Shown here: one piece after another, positions 47,933 to 56,937 of the stretch
Layout of the letters: every line of letters begins with the position of its first letter
Numbering within the stretch: position 1 is the stretch's first letter
DNA from: Bradyrhizobium iriomotense
GTDB lineage: Bacteria; Pseudomonadota; Alphaproteobacteria; Rhizobiales; Xanthobacteraceae
Length of the DNA stretch: 64,000 bases
Assembly: GCF_030160715.1 (NCBI RefSeq)
Contig: NZ_BSOW01000004.1
Coordinates: 124,001 to 188,000 of the forward strand
Reading direction: 5' to 3'
The notes under the pieces: model-generated
Seen by the model: only the letters and a program-made list of their open reading frames with translations
The model's database searches: none
Told to the model about the DNA's origin: nothing
Program-made: the position numbers and the translations under genes

Positions 47933-48939
47933 GTCGGCGCGGTCGTGGACGGCAAGATCGCTGCCGTCGCCCTCGCCATAGACGGTGCGCTCGGCATGGG
48001 TCGGCCGCAGCTTGCGGCGCTTTGCAATGGTCTCGCCATCGGACGTATCGGTGCGCTGTGCTGCTGGGAGCATCTCCAGCCGCTGTCCAAGTACGCGATG
48101 TACGCCCAGAACGAGCAGGTGCACGTGGCATCCTGGCCGAGCTTCTCGCTCTACGATCCCTTCGCTCCCGCGCTGGGAGCAGAGGTCAACAACGCCGCCT
48201 CGCGCGTCTATGCGGTGGAGGGCTCGTGCTTTGTGCTTGCGCCCTGCGCGACCGTCTCGCAAGCGATGATCGACGAGCTCTGCGACCGCCCGGACAAGCA
48301 TGCGCTGCTGCATGCGGGCGGCGGCTTTGCCGCGATCTACGGCCCCGACGGCAGCCAGATCGGCGACAAGCTGGCGCCGAGATCGATCTCGGCGATCAGA
48401 AGCCCTTCCTGATCCGGCGGCAGCCTCTACATCGCGCAATGGCTGATCGGGCCTGATCGGTCGAGCAGGCGTCTTCCGGCCGTGGCCCAATAGAGTGCAT
48501 CGGACGTGTGCCGCGATCAACGGAAAAGCGGCCCTGTTCCGGAGAGCATGGAGGCGGGAATGGGCATCGAACATCCGAAATACAAGGTCGCGGTTGTGCA
48601 GGCGGCACCGGCCTGGCTCGACCTCGACGCGTCCATCGGCAAGTCGATCGCGCTGATCGAGGAGGCCGCCAAAAAGGGTGCGAAGCTGATCGCATTCCCG
48701 GAGGTGTTCATCCCCGGCTACCCCTGGCATATCTGGCTGGACTCGCCGGCCTGGTCGATCGGCCGCGGCTTCGTGCAGCGCTATTTCGACAATTCGCTCG
48801 CCTACGACAGCCCACAGGCCGAGAAGCTGCGGCAGGCCGTGCGCAAAGCCGGCCTGACCGCGGTCATCGGGCTGTCCGAGCGCGACGGCGGCCGGTCGAC
48901 AGCGTCGAGCCTGCGGACATCGCGGCGGCGGCGAGCTGA
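47933..48939 (+). pseudogene. Nitrilase gene broken into at least six shuffled blocks
   Basis: Pieces of one nitrilase (E-K-C hydrolase) in the wrong order. Using protein order A to F: C ([18 protein letters not shown]...VHDRAD, catalytic Lys) is inverted at 47933-48040. D ([15 protein letters not shown]... to GDKLAP, catalytic Cys) is forward at 48038-48378. E ([12 protein letters not shown]) is inverted at 48376-48417. B (GGSLYIAQWLIGPD) is forward at 48416-48457. A (MGIEHPKYK... to SERDGG, catalytic Glu in FPEVFIPGYPW) is forward at 48560-48892 with its own GGAGG. F (VDSVEPADIAAAAS, stop) is forward at 48895-48939. About 40 residues between E and F are missing. The gene cannot encode an enzyme, although block A still has its start signals. 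Confidence 0.85.
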
Positions 48940-48969
48940 GCACCGAGAGAGGCCGGCAGCGGCTGGCGT

Positions 48970-49617
48970 TCAAGCGGCGCGCGTCATGCAGTGGGCGAGC
49001 ACCTCGGGGTGCGCGGCGCAGATATGATGCGCGCCGGCGTCCCTGAGCTCGGCTTCGCTGCCATAACCGTAGAGCACGCCGATCGCGGTCATGCCGTTTC
49101 TGCGCGCGCCGACCACGTCGTGGCTGCGGTCGCCGATCATGACAGCCGTTTGCGGGTCGACCTTGGCGGTGTCGAGGGCGTAGCTCAGGAGATCGCCCTT
49201 GTCGACGCGGGTGCCGTCGAGCTCGGAGCCGAACACCTGCTCGAAATAACGCCGCAGGCCGAAATGATCGACGATACGTCTCGCATAGACGGCCGGTTTG
49301 CTGGTCGCGACGAACATGCGTGCACCCGTCGCCGACAGCGTGGACAAGGTCTCCTCGATCCCGCCATACGCCTCGTTCTCGAACAGGCCGACATCGGAAA
49401 ACCGCTCGCGATACAGCAGCAGTGCCCGGTTGGCGAGCTCGTCGGTTCCGGTGAGCTTCTTCAGGCTGGCAAGCAGCGGCGGCCCGATGCACCAGGTCAA
49501 TTCGTCCTCGCTCGGGACATGCTGTCCGAGCCGTTCCAGCGCATACTGGATCGAGCGGGTGATCCCCGGCTTCGGATCGGTCAGCGTGCCATCGAGATCA
49601 AAATAGATTGTAGCCAT
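48970..49617 (-). CDS. HAD-superfamily hydrolase (phosphoglycolate phosphatase type)
   Basis: A 215-residue HAD hydrolase. Motif I YFDLDGTLTD (nucleophile Asp), motif II FVATSKP, motif III Lys in DKGDL, motif IV MIGDRSHDVVGA. It has a helical C1-type cap. It resembles Gph/PGP-type and 5'-nucleotidase-type enzymes, but substrate is not clear. Its 3' end is 30 bases past the shuffled nitrilase region. Confidence 0.88.
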   Translation of the reverse strand: MATIYFDLDGTLTDPKPGITRSIQYALERLGQHVPSEDELTWCIGPPLLASLKKLTGTDELANRALLLYRERFSDVGLFENEAYGGIEETLSTLSATGARMFVATSKPAVYARRIVDHFGLRRYFEQVFGSELDGTRVDKGDLLSYALDTAKVDPQTAVMIGDRSHDVVGARRNGMTAIGVLYGYGSEAELRDAGAHHICAAHPEVLAHCMTRAA

Positions 49618-49663
49618 TCCGCCCCGGCCTGCGTTGATTATGCCGCCAGTTGCTAGTTGGCTT

Positions 49664-49711
49664 GGCCTTGGAGTTCAAGGGCCTTGGAGTTCAAGGGCCT
49701 TGGAGTTCAAG
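49664..49711. repeat. Three tandem copies of a 16-base unit
   Basis: GGCCTTGGAGTTCAAG repeated three times without change, 33 bases upstream of the lytic transglycosylase start. Each unit contains the small palindrome CTTGGAGTTCAAG. Perfect identity suggests recent expansion by slippage. Confidence 0.9.
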
Positions 49712-49744
49712 GCCGATTTGTCCGATATCGCCGGTACCCTGCCA

Positions 49745-50707
49745 ATGACACGAGCCCGACATGTGCTCTGCCAGGCCGCTGCCGCGCTGTTGCTGCTCGC
49801 GCCGGCATTGGCCGAGGATGCGCCGAGCCGCGTCGTGCATCCGAGCGTCGAGGAGCTCGCGATGCCGCCGGCGAAGCCTGCCGAGGCGGCGCGCGAGAGC
49901 GACACACGGGAATCGATCTGTCTTATCATCGAGGCGGCCGCGCGCGATGCCAGCCTGCCGCTCGAATTCTTTGCCCGCGTGATCTGGCAGGAGAGCCGGT
50001 TCCAGAGCGACGCGGTGGGTCCGGTGACGCGCAGCGGCGACCGCGCGCAGGGCATCGCGCAGTTCATGCCGGGCACCGCCAGCGAGCGCGGACTGCTCGA
50101 TCCCTTCAATCCCGTGCAGGCGCTGCCGAAATCGGCGGAGTTCCTGAACGAGCTGCGCAACCAGTTCGGCAATCTCGGGCTTGCGGCGGCTGCCTACAAT
50201 GCAGGTCCGCGCCGCGTCCAGGAATGGCTCGCCGGCACCGGCGGCATGCCCGAGCAGACGCGGCACTATGTGGTCGCCATCACCGGCTCGACGGTCGAGG
50301 ACTGGGCCGCAGCCGGGCGAGGCGGCAAGACGCCGCCAAGCGCGCCGCCGACGAGCTGCCGCGAGCTGATGGCGCTGCTCAAGCGTGCGCCCAACCCATT
50401 CGTCGCCGGGCTCGAGCAGCACGTCGAGCTTGCTGCCGCAAAGATCTGGGGCGTGCAGCTCGCTGCGGGCTTTGACCGCAACAAGGCGCTCGCGATGTAT
50501 TCCCGTGCGGTCACGCGGCTGAGCTCGGTGGTCGGCGACCGCGACCCGAGCTTGCTCAGCTCGGTGATGCGCAGCCGCGGCACGCGCACCTTCTACCAGG
50601 TGCGCATCGGCGCCGACACGCGGCCCGAAGCGGATGATCTCTGCAACCGCATCCGCAGAGCGGGCGGCGCCTGCTTCGTGCTGAGGAACCGGGGCGTGAC
50701 TGGGTAG
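49745..50707 (+). CDS. Lytic transglycosylase (SLT) with SPOR-like C-terminus
   Basis: A 320-residue secreted peptidoglycan lyase: signal peptide (1-24), SLT domain with catalytic Glu in RVIWQESRFQSDAVG, then GIAQFMPGTA and LAAAAYNAGPRRV, and a C-terminal SPOR-like domain (FYQVRIGADTRPEAD... to CFVLRN). Three perfect 16-base repeats lie just before the start. Two longer in-frame starts are inside or before the repeats and lack a signal peptide at the right place. Confidence 0.88.
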   Translation: MTRARHVLCQAAAALLLLAPALAEDAPSRVVHPSVEELAMPPAKPAEAARESDTRESICLIIEAAARDASLPLEFFARVIWQESRFQSDAVGPVTRSGDRAQGIAQFMPGTASERGLLDPFNPVQALPKSAEFLNELRNQFGNLGLAAAAYNAGPRRVQEWLAGTGGMPEQTRHYVVAITGSTVEDWAAAGRGGKTPPSAPPTSCRELMALLKRAPNPFVAGLEQHVELAAAKIWGVQLAAGFDRNKALAMYSRAVTRLSSVVGDRDPSLLSSVMRSRGTRTFYQVRIGADTRPEADDLCNRIRRAGGACFVLRNRGVTG

Positions 50708-50725
50708 GGCCCCAACAACTACCGC

Positions 50726-50828
50726 CGTCATTCCGGGGCGCCGCGAAGCGGCGAGCTCGGAATCCATAACCACGATCGTGAGTATGGATTCCGGGCTCGC
50801 GCCCAAGGGGGCGCGCCCCCGAATGACG
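50726..50828. repeat. Intergenic palindromic element (CGTCATTCCGGGGCGC family)
   Basis: Inverted repeat: CGTCATTCCGGGGCGCC at the left pairs with GCGCGCCCCCGAATGACG at the right, with an inner GGAATCCATA / TATGGATTCC stem. A typical Bradyrhizobium intergenic repeat. Confidence 0.8.
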
Positions 50829-50932
50829 ATCGGTGGCTAGGGCACGCATGCCAGCCCTGACGCCCGCTTTCTTGACGCGCGCCGCAGCATCCCCCGTTAT
50901 GCCGTCACGATTCCTCGTCCCACCCGGCTCCC

Positions 50933-51673
50933 GTGGCGCTTCCTCCGCTCGATTCATCTGAATGGCACAGCTCCTTTCGCGCCTTTGCGTGGGGGCTGCG
51001 GTCGATCACGCAGACCATCCTCACCATCGTGCTGTTCGTGACTTATCTGGGTATCGGGGCGCTGGCGCATGACACGCATTTCAGCCTGGCCTGGGCGCTG
51101 GCCTCGACGCTGTTCGTCTGGGCGGGGCCGGCGCAGATCATCCTGATCACAACGCTCGGCTCCGGCGCGACGCTCATCCAGTCGGCGATCGCCGTGACGG
51201 TCAGCGCTATCAGGCTGTTTCCGATGGTGGTGTCGGTCCTGCCCTTGATGCGCACGCCAACGACAAAGCGGCGCGAGCTGATCTTTGCGGCACATCTCAC
51301 CGCTGTGACGCTGTGGGTCGAATGCCACCGCTTCCTGCCACAGGTGCCGCGCGAGCGGCGGATTGCTTTCGTCCATGGGCTCGGCTGCGGCCTGGTCTCG
51401 GTGTGCCTGACCGCCAATACCGTCGGCTATTTCCTCGCCGCCAACCTCACGCAGACGCTTGGCGCGGCGATCCTGCTGCTCACGCCGCTATCGTTCCTGT
51501 TCTCGACCGCGCGCAACAGCCGCGAGATCGCCGACATCGTCGCGCTGGTCCTCGGGCTCGTGCTCTATCCGCTGGCTGCGAAGATGAACAGCGGCCTCGA
51601 CATTCTCGTCAGCGGTGTCGTGGCGGGCACCATCGCCTATGGCGTCCATTTCTGGCGGGAGGCGCGCGCATGA
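50933..51673 (+). CDS. azlC: AzlC-type branched-chain amino acid exporter subunit
   Basis: A 246-residue inner-membrane protein with the AzlC pattern (FVWAGPAQIILI, AIAVTVSAIRLFPMVVSVLP). Together with the four-base-overlapping AzlD it forms a two-part exporter of branched-chain amino acids. Start codon at 50933 is a GTG (GTGGCGCTTCC). Confidence 0.85.
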   Translation: MALPPLDSSEWHSSFRAFAWGLRSITQTILTIVLFVTYLGIGALAHDTHFSLAWALASTLFVWAGPAQIILITTLGSGATLIQSAIAVTVSAIRLFPMVVSVLPLMRTPTTKRRELIFAAHLTAVTLWVECHRFLPQVPRERRIAFVHGLGCGLVSVCLTANTVGYFLAANLTQTLGAAILLLTPLSFLFSTARNSREIADIVALVLGLVLYPLAAKMNSGLDILVSGVVAGTIAYGVHFWREARA

Positions 51674-52014
51674 GTGCCTTCATCGGCGACTGGCATGCGC
51701 TTGCCGTGCTGTTCGTGGCCGGCGTTATTCCCAACCAGATATGGCGCATGCTGGGCCTGTGGTTCGGCGGCGGCATCGACGAGGGCTCGGAGCTCCTTGT
51801 CTGGGTGAGGGCGGTGGCGACCGCCATCCTGGCCGGCGTCATTGCCCAGATCGTGGTCCAGCCGCCGGGCGCGCTCGCCAGCGTGCCCGATGTCTTGCGC
51901 TATGGCGCGGTGGTCGCGGGCTTCATCGTCTTCATGCTGACCCGTCGCTCGATCTTTGCCGGCGTCGTCACCGGCGAGCTCTTCATGCTAGCCGGCAAGT
52001 GGTGGCTGGGCTAA
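51670..52014 (+). CDS. azlD: AzlD-type branched-chain amino acid exporter subunit
   Basis: A 114-residue membrane protein with four helices, of the AzlD family. It overlaps azlC by ATGA (51670-51673) and is translationally coupled to it. Confidence 0.85.
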   Translation: MSAFIGDWHALAVLFVAGVIPNQIWRMLGLWFGGGIDEGSELLVWVRAVATAILAGVIAQIVVQPPGALASVPDVLRYGAVVAGFIVFMLTRRSIFAGVVTGELFMLAGKWWLG

Positions 52015-52043
52015 AACCCAGGGAACAGCAAGGAAGAGGAAAA

Positions 52044-52535
52044 ATGGTTCGCGAAAATGAGCTCCGCGAAGGCGAGGTGGCGATCGAGCTGCCGGCGACG
52101 CAGGATGCCGGCCTCGTCTTCATCGGCCGGATCCGCACGCCCTGGACCTCGCGGCTGGAGACGCCGCGGCAGGGGCGGAATGACGGCCCGGTGTGCCGGC
52201 TGGAGATTTTTGAGCCCTTCGTGCCGGCGATCAAGGGCGTCGACTTCTACAGCAATCTCGAAGTGCTCTACTGGCTCGACCGCTCGCGTCGCGACATCAT
52301 CCTGCAAAGCCCGAAGAACAACCAGAACACCCGCGGCACCTTCTCGCTGCGCTCGCCGGTGCGGCCCAATCCGATCGGCACCTCGATCGTCAGGCTGGTC
52401 GGCATCGAGGGCAACACGATCCTGGTGCGCGGCCTCGACTGCATCGACAACACGCCGCTGATCGACATCAAGCCCGACCGCTGCGAGTTCACGCCACTGG
52501 CCGCGCCGCAGCCCGGGGATTTCGAGACGGAGTGA
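52044..52535 (+). CDS. tRNA (t6A37)-methyltransferase TrmO-like
   Basis: A 163-residue protein of the TrmO/VirR family (UPF0066). It contains GRIRTPW, LEVLYWLDRSRRD and the SAM-site segment RSPVRPNPIGTSIVRL. E. coli TrmO N6-methylates t6A37 of threonine tRNA, but short rhizobial forms like this one may differ. AAGGAAGAGG precedes the ATG at 52044. It is 29 bases after azlD. Confidence 0.8.
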   Translation: MVRENELREGEVAIELPATQDAGLVFIGRIRTPWTSRLETPRQGRNDGPVCRLEIFEPFVPAIKGVDFYSNLEVLYWLDRSRRDIILQSPKNNQNTRGTFSLRSPVRPNPIGTSIVRLVGIEGNTILVRGLDCIDNTPLIDIKPDRCEFTPLAAPQPGDFETE

Positions 52536-52549
52536 AGTCTCTCTCCTCC

Positions 52550-52633
52550 ATCATTGCGAGGAGCGAAGCGACGAAGCAATCCAGGCCGCCTCCGCGGAGA
52601 CAGTCTGGATTGCTTCGTTTCGCTCGCAATGAC
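52550..52633. repeat. Intergenic palindromic element (TCATTGCGAGGAGCGAAGC family)
   Basis: TCATTGCGAGGAGCGAAGC...GAAGCAATCCAG pairs with CTGGATTGCTTCGTTTCGCTCGCAATGACA. A half copy follows the repeat at 9208 (about 9316-9350). Confidence 0.85.
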
Positions 52634-52644
52634 AGCGGAGAGAC

Positions 52645-53073
52645 CTAGCCTGCCTTCAACGCTGCGATCAGCTGCGCCGCATGCTCTTCCAGCAGCTTGC
52701 CGTCTTCCTTGCGGCTCGCGGGCGGCAGCAGCGCGACGCCGTCGTGGCGCGGCATCACATGCATGTGCAGGTGAAACACGACCTGGCCACCGGCGGGCTC
52801 GTTGAATTGCTGCACGGTGATGCCGTCGGCGTCGAAGGCCTTCATCGCGGCTGAGGCGATCTTGTGCGCGCCGCGCGCGACATGTGCGTAGTCGTCCGGC
52901 CTGATGTCGAGGATGTTGCGGGCAGGGGCCTTTGGGATGACGAGCGTATGACCGGGCGAGCGCGGCATGATGTCGAGGAAAGCAAGCACGTGCTCGTCCT
53001 CGTAGACCTTGTAGCAGGGGAATTCGCCGCGCAGGATTTTCGCGAAGATATTGTTGGGATCATAGGCGGTCAT
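52645..53073 (-). CDS. hinT: HIT family hydrolase (HinT type)
   Basis: A 142-residue HIT protein. The triad motif reads HLHMHVMPR, and GHTLVIPKAPARN plus the NEPAGGQVVFH segment are typical. It hydrolyses nucleoside phosphoramidates or related substrates. Confidence 0.92.
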   Translation of the reverse strand: MTAYDPNNIFAKILRGEFPCYKVYEDEHVLAFLDIMPRSPGHTLVIPKAPARNILDIRPDDYAHVARGAHKIASAAMKAFDADGITVQQFNEPAGGQVVFHLHMHVMPRHDGVALLPPASRKEDGKLLEEHAAQLIAALKAG

Positions 53074-53123
53074 GCGGCTGCTCCTGAAGTTGCGGCCTTA
53101 CTGTCATCACCTCTAAGAAGCCG

Positions 53124-54365
53124 TCAAGGCGCCTCTTCGATGCCCTTGCGGAACGGGCCCAACTCGGCGAGTTCGCGGCCGGCTTCCGCGACATAGGCAC
53201 GTTCGCGCTTGAGGTAATCGTCGATGGCGCGGCGCAAGCCGGGATCGGCGATGAAATGCGCCGAATGCGTCGTTCGCGGCAGGTAGCCGCGCGCGATCTT
53301 GTGCTCACCTTGCGCACCGGCCTCGACATGCTTCAGGCCGTGTTTGATCGCAAAATCGATCGCTTGGTAGTAGCAGACCTCGAAATGCAGGAATTGATGA
53401 TGCTCGATCGCGCCCCAGTTGCGGCCGAACAGCGTGTCCGAGCCGATGAAGTTGATGGCGCCCGCGATCCAGCGGTGATTGCGGCGCGCCATGACCAGGA
53501 GCACGTCGTTGCTCATGGCCTCGCCGATCAGCGAGAAGAATTCTCGCGTCAGATACGGCCGGCCCCATTTGCGCGAGCCGGTCTCCATGTAGAAGGCGAA
53601 GAATGCGTCCCAGGCATCCTCCGTGATCTCGCTGCCGGTGAGCCAGTGGATGGTGATGCCGGCGGAAAGCGCGTCGCGCCGCTCGCGCTTGATCGATTTG
53701 CGGTGGCGCGAATTCAGCGTCGCGAGGAAATCGTCGAAGGTCGCAAAGCCCTCGTTGTGCCAGTGGAACTGTTGGTCGGTCCGTTGCAGGAAGCCGTGCT
53801 CGGCGAGCAGTTTCCATTCAGCCTCGCGCGCGAAGGTGACGTGCACCGAGGAGGCCTTGCTCACCCCGCACAGCGCGATCAGCCCGCTCGCCAGCGCGTC
53901 CGCTATGCGCTCGCGATCGACGCCCTCGCGGATCAGAAGGCGCGGGCCGGTTGCCGGTGTGAAGGGAACCGAGACCTGGAGCTTCGGATAGTAACGCCCG
54001 CCGGCGCGCTGATACGCATCCGCCCAGCCGCGGTCGAAGACGTACTCGCCTTGGCTATGCGATTTCAGATAGCAGGGCACGACGCCCGCGACGCGGCCAT
54101 CGAGCTTGGCAACGAGATGCCGTGGTCCCCAGCCGGTGCGGGCGGTCGCCGAACCTGAACTCTCAACTGCCGACAAAAAAGCGTGGGAAACAAAGGGGTT
54201 ATAGGCGGGTTTTGAGAGTGCGATGGAGTCGCCTGGCAGCCCGGACGAGGTTCCCCTGCCACTCCCATTACAGGCGCTGCCGGGATTGGCGCAGGCGTCC
54301 CAATCTTCCGGCGCTACCTCGCCGATGGAAGGTACGGCCTCGAGCGTGATTTCAGATGATGCCAT
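53124..54365 (-). CDS. FemAB/GNAT-like acyltransferase (PF04339 type)
   Basis: A 413-residue soluble protein of the DUF482/PF04339 family, which has two GNAT-like folds as in peptidoglycan FemAB enzymes. It includes DDFLATLNSRHRKSIKRERR, AFYMETGSRKWGRPYL, and LFGRNWGAIEHHQFLHFEVCYYQ. Reaction unknown; possibly lipid- or peptidoglycan-related. An insertion near residues 30-48 (CNGSGRGTSSGLPGDS) is unusual for the family and looks low-complexity. Confidence 0.82.
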   Translation of the reverse strand: MASSEITLEAVPSIGEVAPEDWDACANPGSACNGSGRGTSSGLPGDSIALSKPAYNPFVSHAFLSAVESSGSATARTGWGPRHLVAKLDGRVAGVVPCYLKSHSQGEYVFDRGWADAYQRAGGRYYPKLQVSVPFTPATGPRLLIREGVDRERIADALASGLIALCGVSKASSVHVTFAREAEWKLLAEHGFLQRTDQQFHWHNEGFATFDDFLATLNSRHRKSIKRERRDALSAGITIHWLTGSEITEDAWDAFFAFYMETGSRKWGRPYLTREFFSLIGEAMSNDVLLVMARRNHRWIAGAINFIGSDTLFGRNWGAIEHHQFLHFEVCYYQAIDFAIKHGLKHVEAGAQGEHKIARGYLPRTTHSAHFIADPGLRRAIDDYLKRERAYVAEAGRELAELGPFRKGIEEAP

Positions 54366-54545
54366 CGCGTGTCTTGAAGACCCCTATGGAGAAGATCGTG
54401 CATTGCAGCAGCGACTTCAAGGGGCAGGAATTCGCCATCAATGTCGTCCTGGCTTTCGCCAGGACGACGTCTGGGAGGCTCGGTGCTTCAACAATTGCTG
54501 TAAATGCGTTGTTGCGCTTGCGTTGACAACGCGGACAGCAGTGCC

Positions 54546-55292
54546 CTACGGCACGAACCCCTCAAAAATCATCTGGTCTGCGTGTTGCCCGGCGCGCGCC
54601 CGCTGCTCCGGCGTGCGCACGGTCCAGCCGAGCAGGGCGCAACGGAACACGTTGCGCGCGATCCAAGGCGCCGGCGCCGGCAGATGGTCGACCTTGAAGG
54701 CGACGAAATGCGGCTGGGTTTGAAAGCCGTGGCGCATGTACAGCATGCCGTCGCGCTGGGCTTGCGTCAGCTTCGTCCAATACTCGTCCTCATAGGTCCG
54801 CTGCGCGACGATGCCGCGTGGGCGTGACGGCAACAGCTCGCGTAGCGCCAGCACCTGGTCCGGATCGAAGGACATGCCCACCGCAGGGCCTTGATAGGAT
54901 GCCAGCACCTCGGCCATCCGCCTCACTAGCTTGCGGTCGCCGCCAAAATGGCTCTTCACCTCGATCACCAGCGGAACACGCCCGGCGACCATGGCGCAGA
55001 GGTCGGACAGCGACATCATCCGCTCGGACGTGTCCTTGAATTTGACGGCCCTGAGCTCGGCCGCGGTCTTCTCGATCAGCTCGCCGTCGCCCTCGGTCAG
55101 GCGGCCGAGCGCGTGGTCATGATGCACCATGGCCTCGCCGTCGGCGGAGAGCTGGATGTCGACCTCGATCGCGAAATTGCCCGCGATCGCAGCCTGGACC
55201 GCGCCCGGCATGTTCTCGACGATACCACGTGAAATGTCATGCAGGCCGCGATGAGCGACCGGCCGCGCCGTCAGCCACTCCGGAGCACGCAC
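54546..55292 (-). CDS. Glycerophosphodiester phosphodiesterase
   Basis: A GDPD family enzyme of 248 residues. The catalytic HRGLHD with the paired EVDIQLSADGEAMVHHD, and later EVKSHFGGD, form the metal site. No signal peptide, so cytoplasmic. The GTG at 55292 is preceded by GGGAG eight bases away and lies 16 bases past the RidA stop, which fits a RidA-GDPD operon; a longer frame to 55415 overlaps RidA and is rejected. Confidence 0.85.
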   Translation of the reverse strand: MRAPEWLTARPVAHRGLHDISRGIVENMPGAVQAAIAGNFAIEVDIQLSADGEAMVHHDHALGRLTEGDGELIEKTAAELRAVKFKDTSERMMSLSDLCAMVAGRVPLVIEVKSHFGGDRKLVRRMAEVLASYQGPAVGMSFDPDQVLALRELLPSRPRGIVAQRTYEDEYWTKLTQAQRDGMLYMRHGFQTQPHFVAFKVDHLPAPAPWIARNVFRCALLGWTVRTPEQRARAGQHADQMIFEGFVP

Positions 55293-55308
55293 GTCTCTTG
55301 CTCCCGGA

Positions 55309-55776
55309 TCAGGCGACCTCGAACAGGCCTTCGACCTCGACCGCGGCGTCGGCCGGCAGCGAGGCGACACCGACGGTGGTGCGGGCGTGGCGGCCCTTGT
55401 CGCCAAACGCCGCAACCATCAGGTCGGAGGCGCCGTTCAGCACCTTCGGTCCGTCGACGAAATCCGGCGCCGAGTTGATGAAACCGCCGAGCCGCACGAC
55501 GCGTACGACCTTGTCGAGATCGCCGAGCGCAGCCTTGACCTGCGCCAAGAGGTTGATGGCGCAGCCGCGCGCCGCCGCCGCGCCCTCTTCGATCGAGACG
55601 CCGGCCCCGAGCTTGCCCTTGGCGATCAGCTTGCCGGCGGGATCGAAGCAGACCTGACCCGAAACGAAGAGGAGGTTGCCGGTCCGCACGAACGGCACGT
55701 AGTTGGCCACGGGGGTGGGGGCCTCGTGCAGCTTGATGCCCTGTTCCGACAGTTTCTGCTCGACCGTGCCCGCCAT
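55309..55776 (-). CDS. RidA family protein
   Basis: A 155-residue RidA/YjgF-type protein with an insertion relative to the standard 125-130 residues. The end region GFINSAPDFVDGPKVLNGASDLM and SLPADAAVEVEGLFEV match the family form with a Ser/Leu instead of the active Arg, typical of a non-deaminase subgroup. It heads an operon with the GDPD gene. Confidence 0.85.
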   Translation of the reverse strand: MAGTVEQKLSEQGIKLHEAPTPVANYVPFVRTGNLLFVSGQVCFDPAGKLIAKGKLGAGVSIEEGAAAARGCAINLLAQVKAALGDLDKVVRVVRLGGFINSAPDFVDGPKVLNGASDLMVAAFGDKGRHARTTVGVASLPADAAVEVEGLFEVA

Positions 55777-56024
55777 GTTCCGACCTCGATGTCATCTGGA
55801 AATTCTGTCCGGCCTCACGCCGGCCGGCGCGCCTGTTTCGCCGATTGTGCGGTGACATGCAAGGCGGCGAGGCCGTGGCCCGGGCGCCCGGCAGGGTTGC
55901 ATCTATCCGAGGCCAGGCAGCGCTTTTCTGGGAAAAAAGCGCAACTTTCCGTGAAGCGGCCGCAGTTGCGACGCAATGCGGCGGTCATTAAAATGACGAA
56001 TCTCGATTTCCCCAAGGAATATTC

Positions 56025-56873
56025 ATGGTGCACCTTTTCCGGACGTCGCTCGGTGTCATGGCGCTCGCGGCTGTCGCTGTTGGCGCTTCTGGCGGGGCTG
56101 AGGCCGCGAATGGTCCGTTCCTCCCGCACCAGGCCCTGTACGAGCTGAGCCTGGTCAAGTCGCGTACGAGCTCGATCAACAGCGCGCGCGGGCGCATCCT
56201 CTACAATTTTGCAGGCAATTCCTGCGAGGGCTACACGTCGGAATTCCGCCAGGTCTCCGAGCTCGACAGCGGCGAGGGCAAGATCACGCTCAGCGACCTC
56301 CGCTCCAATTCCTGGGAGGAGGCGACTGGCAAGAGCTATCGCTTCAAGATCGAGACGCGGATGAACGACACCGACTCGAGCCAGGTCGATGGCTCGGCCG
56401 AGCGCGATGGCGACCACATCAACGTCAAATTGAAGCTGCCGGTGCCGAAGAATTTCACCCTCGACGGCACGACGGTGTTTCCGACCGAGCAGATCCAGCG
56501 CATCATCGCCGCCGCCAAGGAGGGCAAGTCGCTGCTCGAGCTCTCCGTCTATGACGGCTCCGACAATGGCGAGAAGGTTTACAACACGCTGACCGTGATC
56601 GGTCAGCCGATCCCCGCCGACCGCACGGCATCCTCGCCCGATCCCGCGACGTCGGACGAGCACATGAAGTCGCTGACGCGCTGGCCGGTCACCGTCAGCT
56701 ATTTCGACCGCGAAGCCCAGCAGAAAGAGGGCGAGCAGACGCCCGTCTACGCGATGTCGTTCGAGCTCTACGAAAACGGCGTCTCCCGCGCGCTGGTGCT
56801 CGACTACAACGATTTCGTCATCTCGGGCGCGATGGGCAAGTTCGACGCGAAGGATACGAAGCCCTGTAATTGA
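56025..56873 (+). CDS. eipB: Periplasmic cell-envelope integrity protein EipB (DUF1849)
   Basis: A 282-residue secreted protein with a signal peptide (1-27) and the EipB/DUF1849 beta-spiral domain. The two conserved cysteines are present (GNSCEGYTSEF and the C-terminal KPCN), which form the stabilising disulphide known from Brucella. EipB is needed for envelope integrity and shows genetic links to the Tol-Pal type functions. TTCCCCAAGGAA precedes the ATG. Confidence 0.85.
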   Translation: MVHLFRTSLGVMALAAVAVGASGGAEAANGPFLPHQALYELSLVKSRTSSINSARGRILYNFAGNSCEGYTSEFRQVSELDSGEGKITLSDLRSNSWEEATGKSYRFKIETRMNDTDSSQVDGSAERDGDHINVKLKLPVPKNFTLDGTTVFPTEQIQRIIAAAKEGKSLLELSVYDGSDNGEKVYNTLTVIGQPIPADRTASSPDPATSDEHMKSLTRWPVTVSYFDREAQQKEGEQTPVYAMSFELYENGVSRALVLDYNDFVISGAMGKFDAKDTKPCN

Positions 56874-56937
56874 CGGCGAAGCCGTCACGCCGGACTCTGC
56901 TCCGCAACAGTTGCCGCACGCACCTATCCCATCACCG

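Noticed and set aside
47945..48412. The 155-codon plus-strand open frame inside the nitrilase region as a real gene
   Set aside because: Its first 30 codons are the inverted complement of nitrilase block C; only the later part is real nitrilase sequence.
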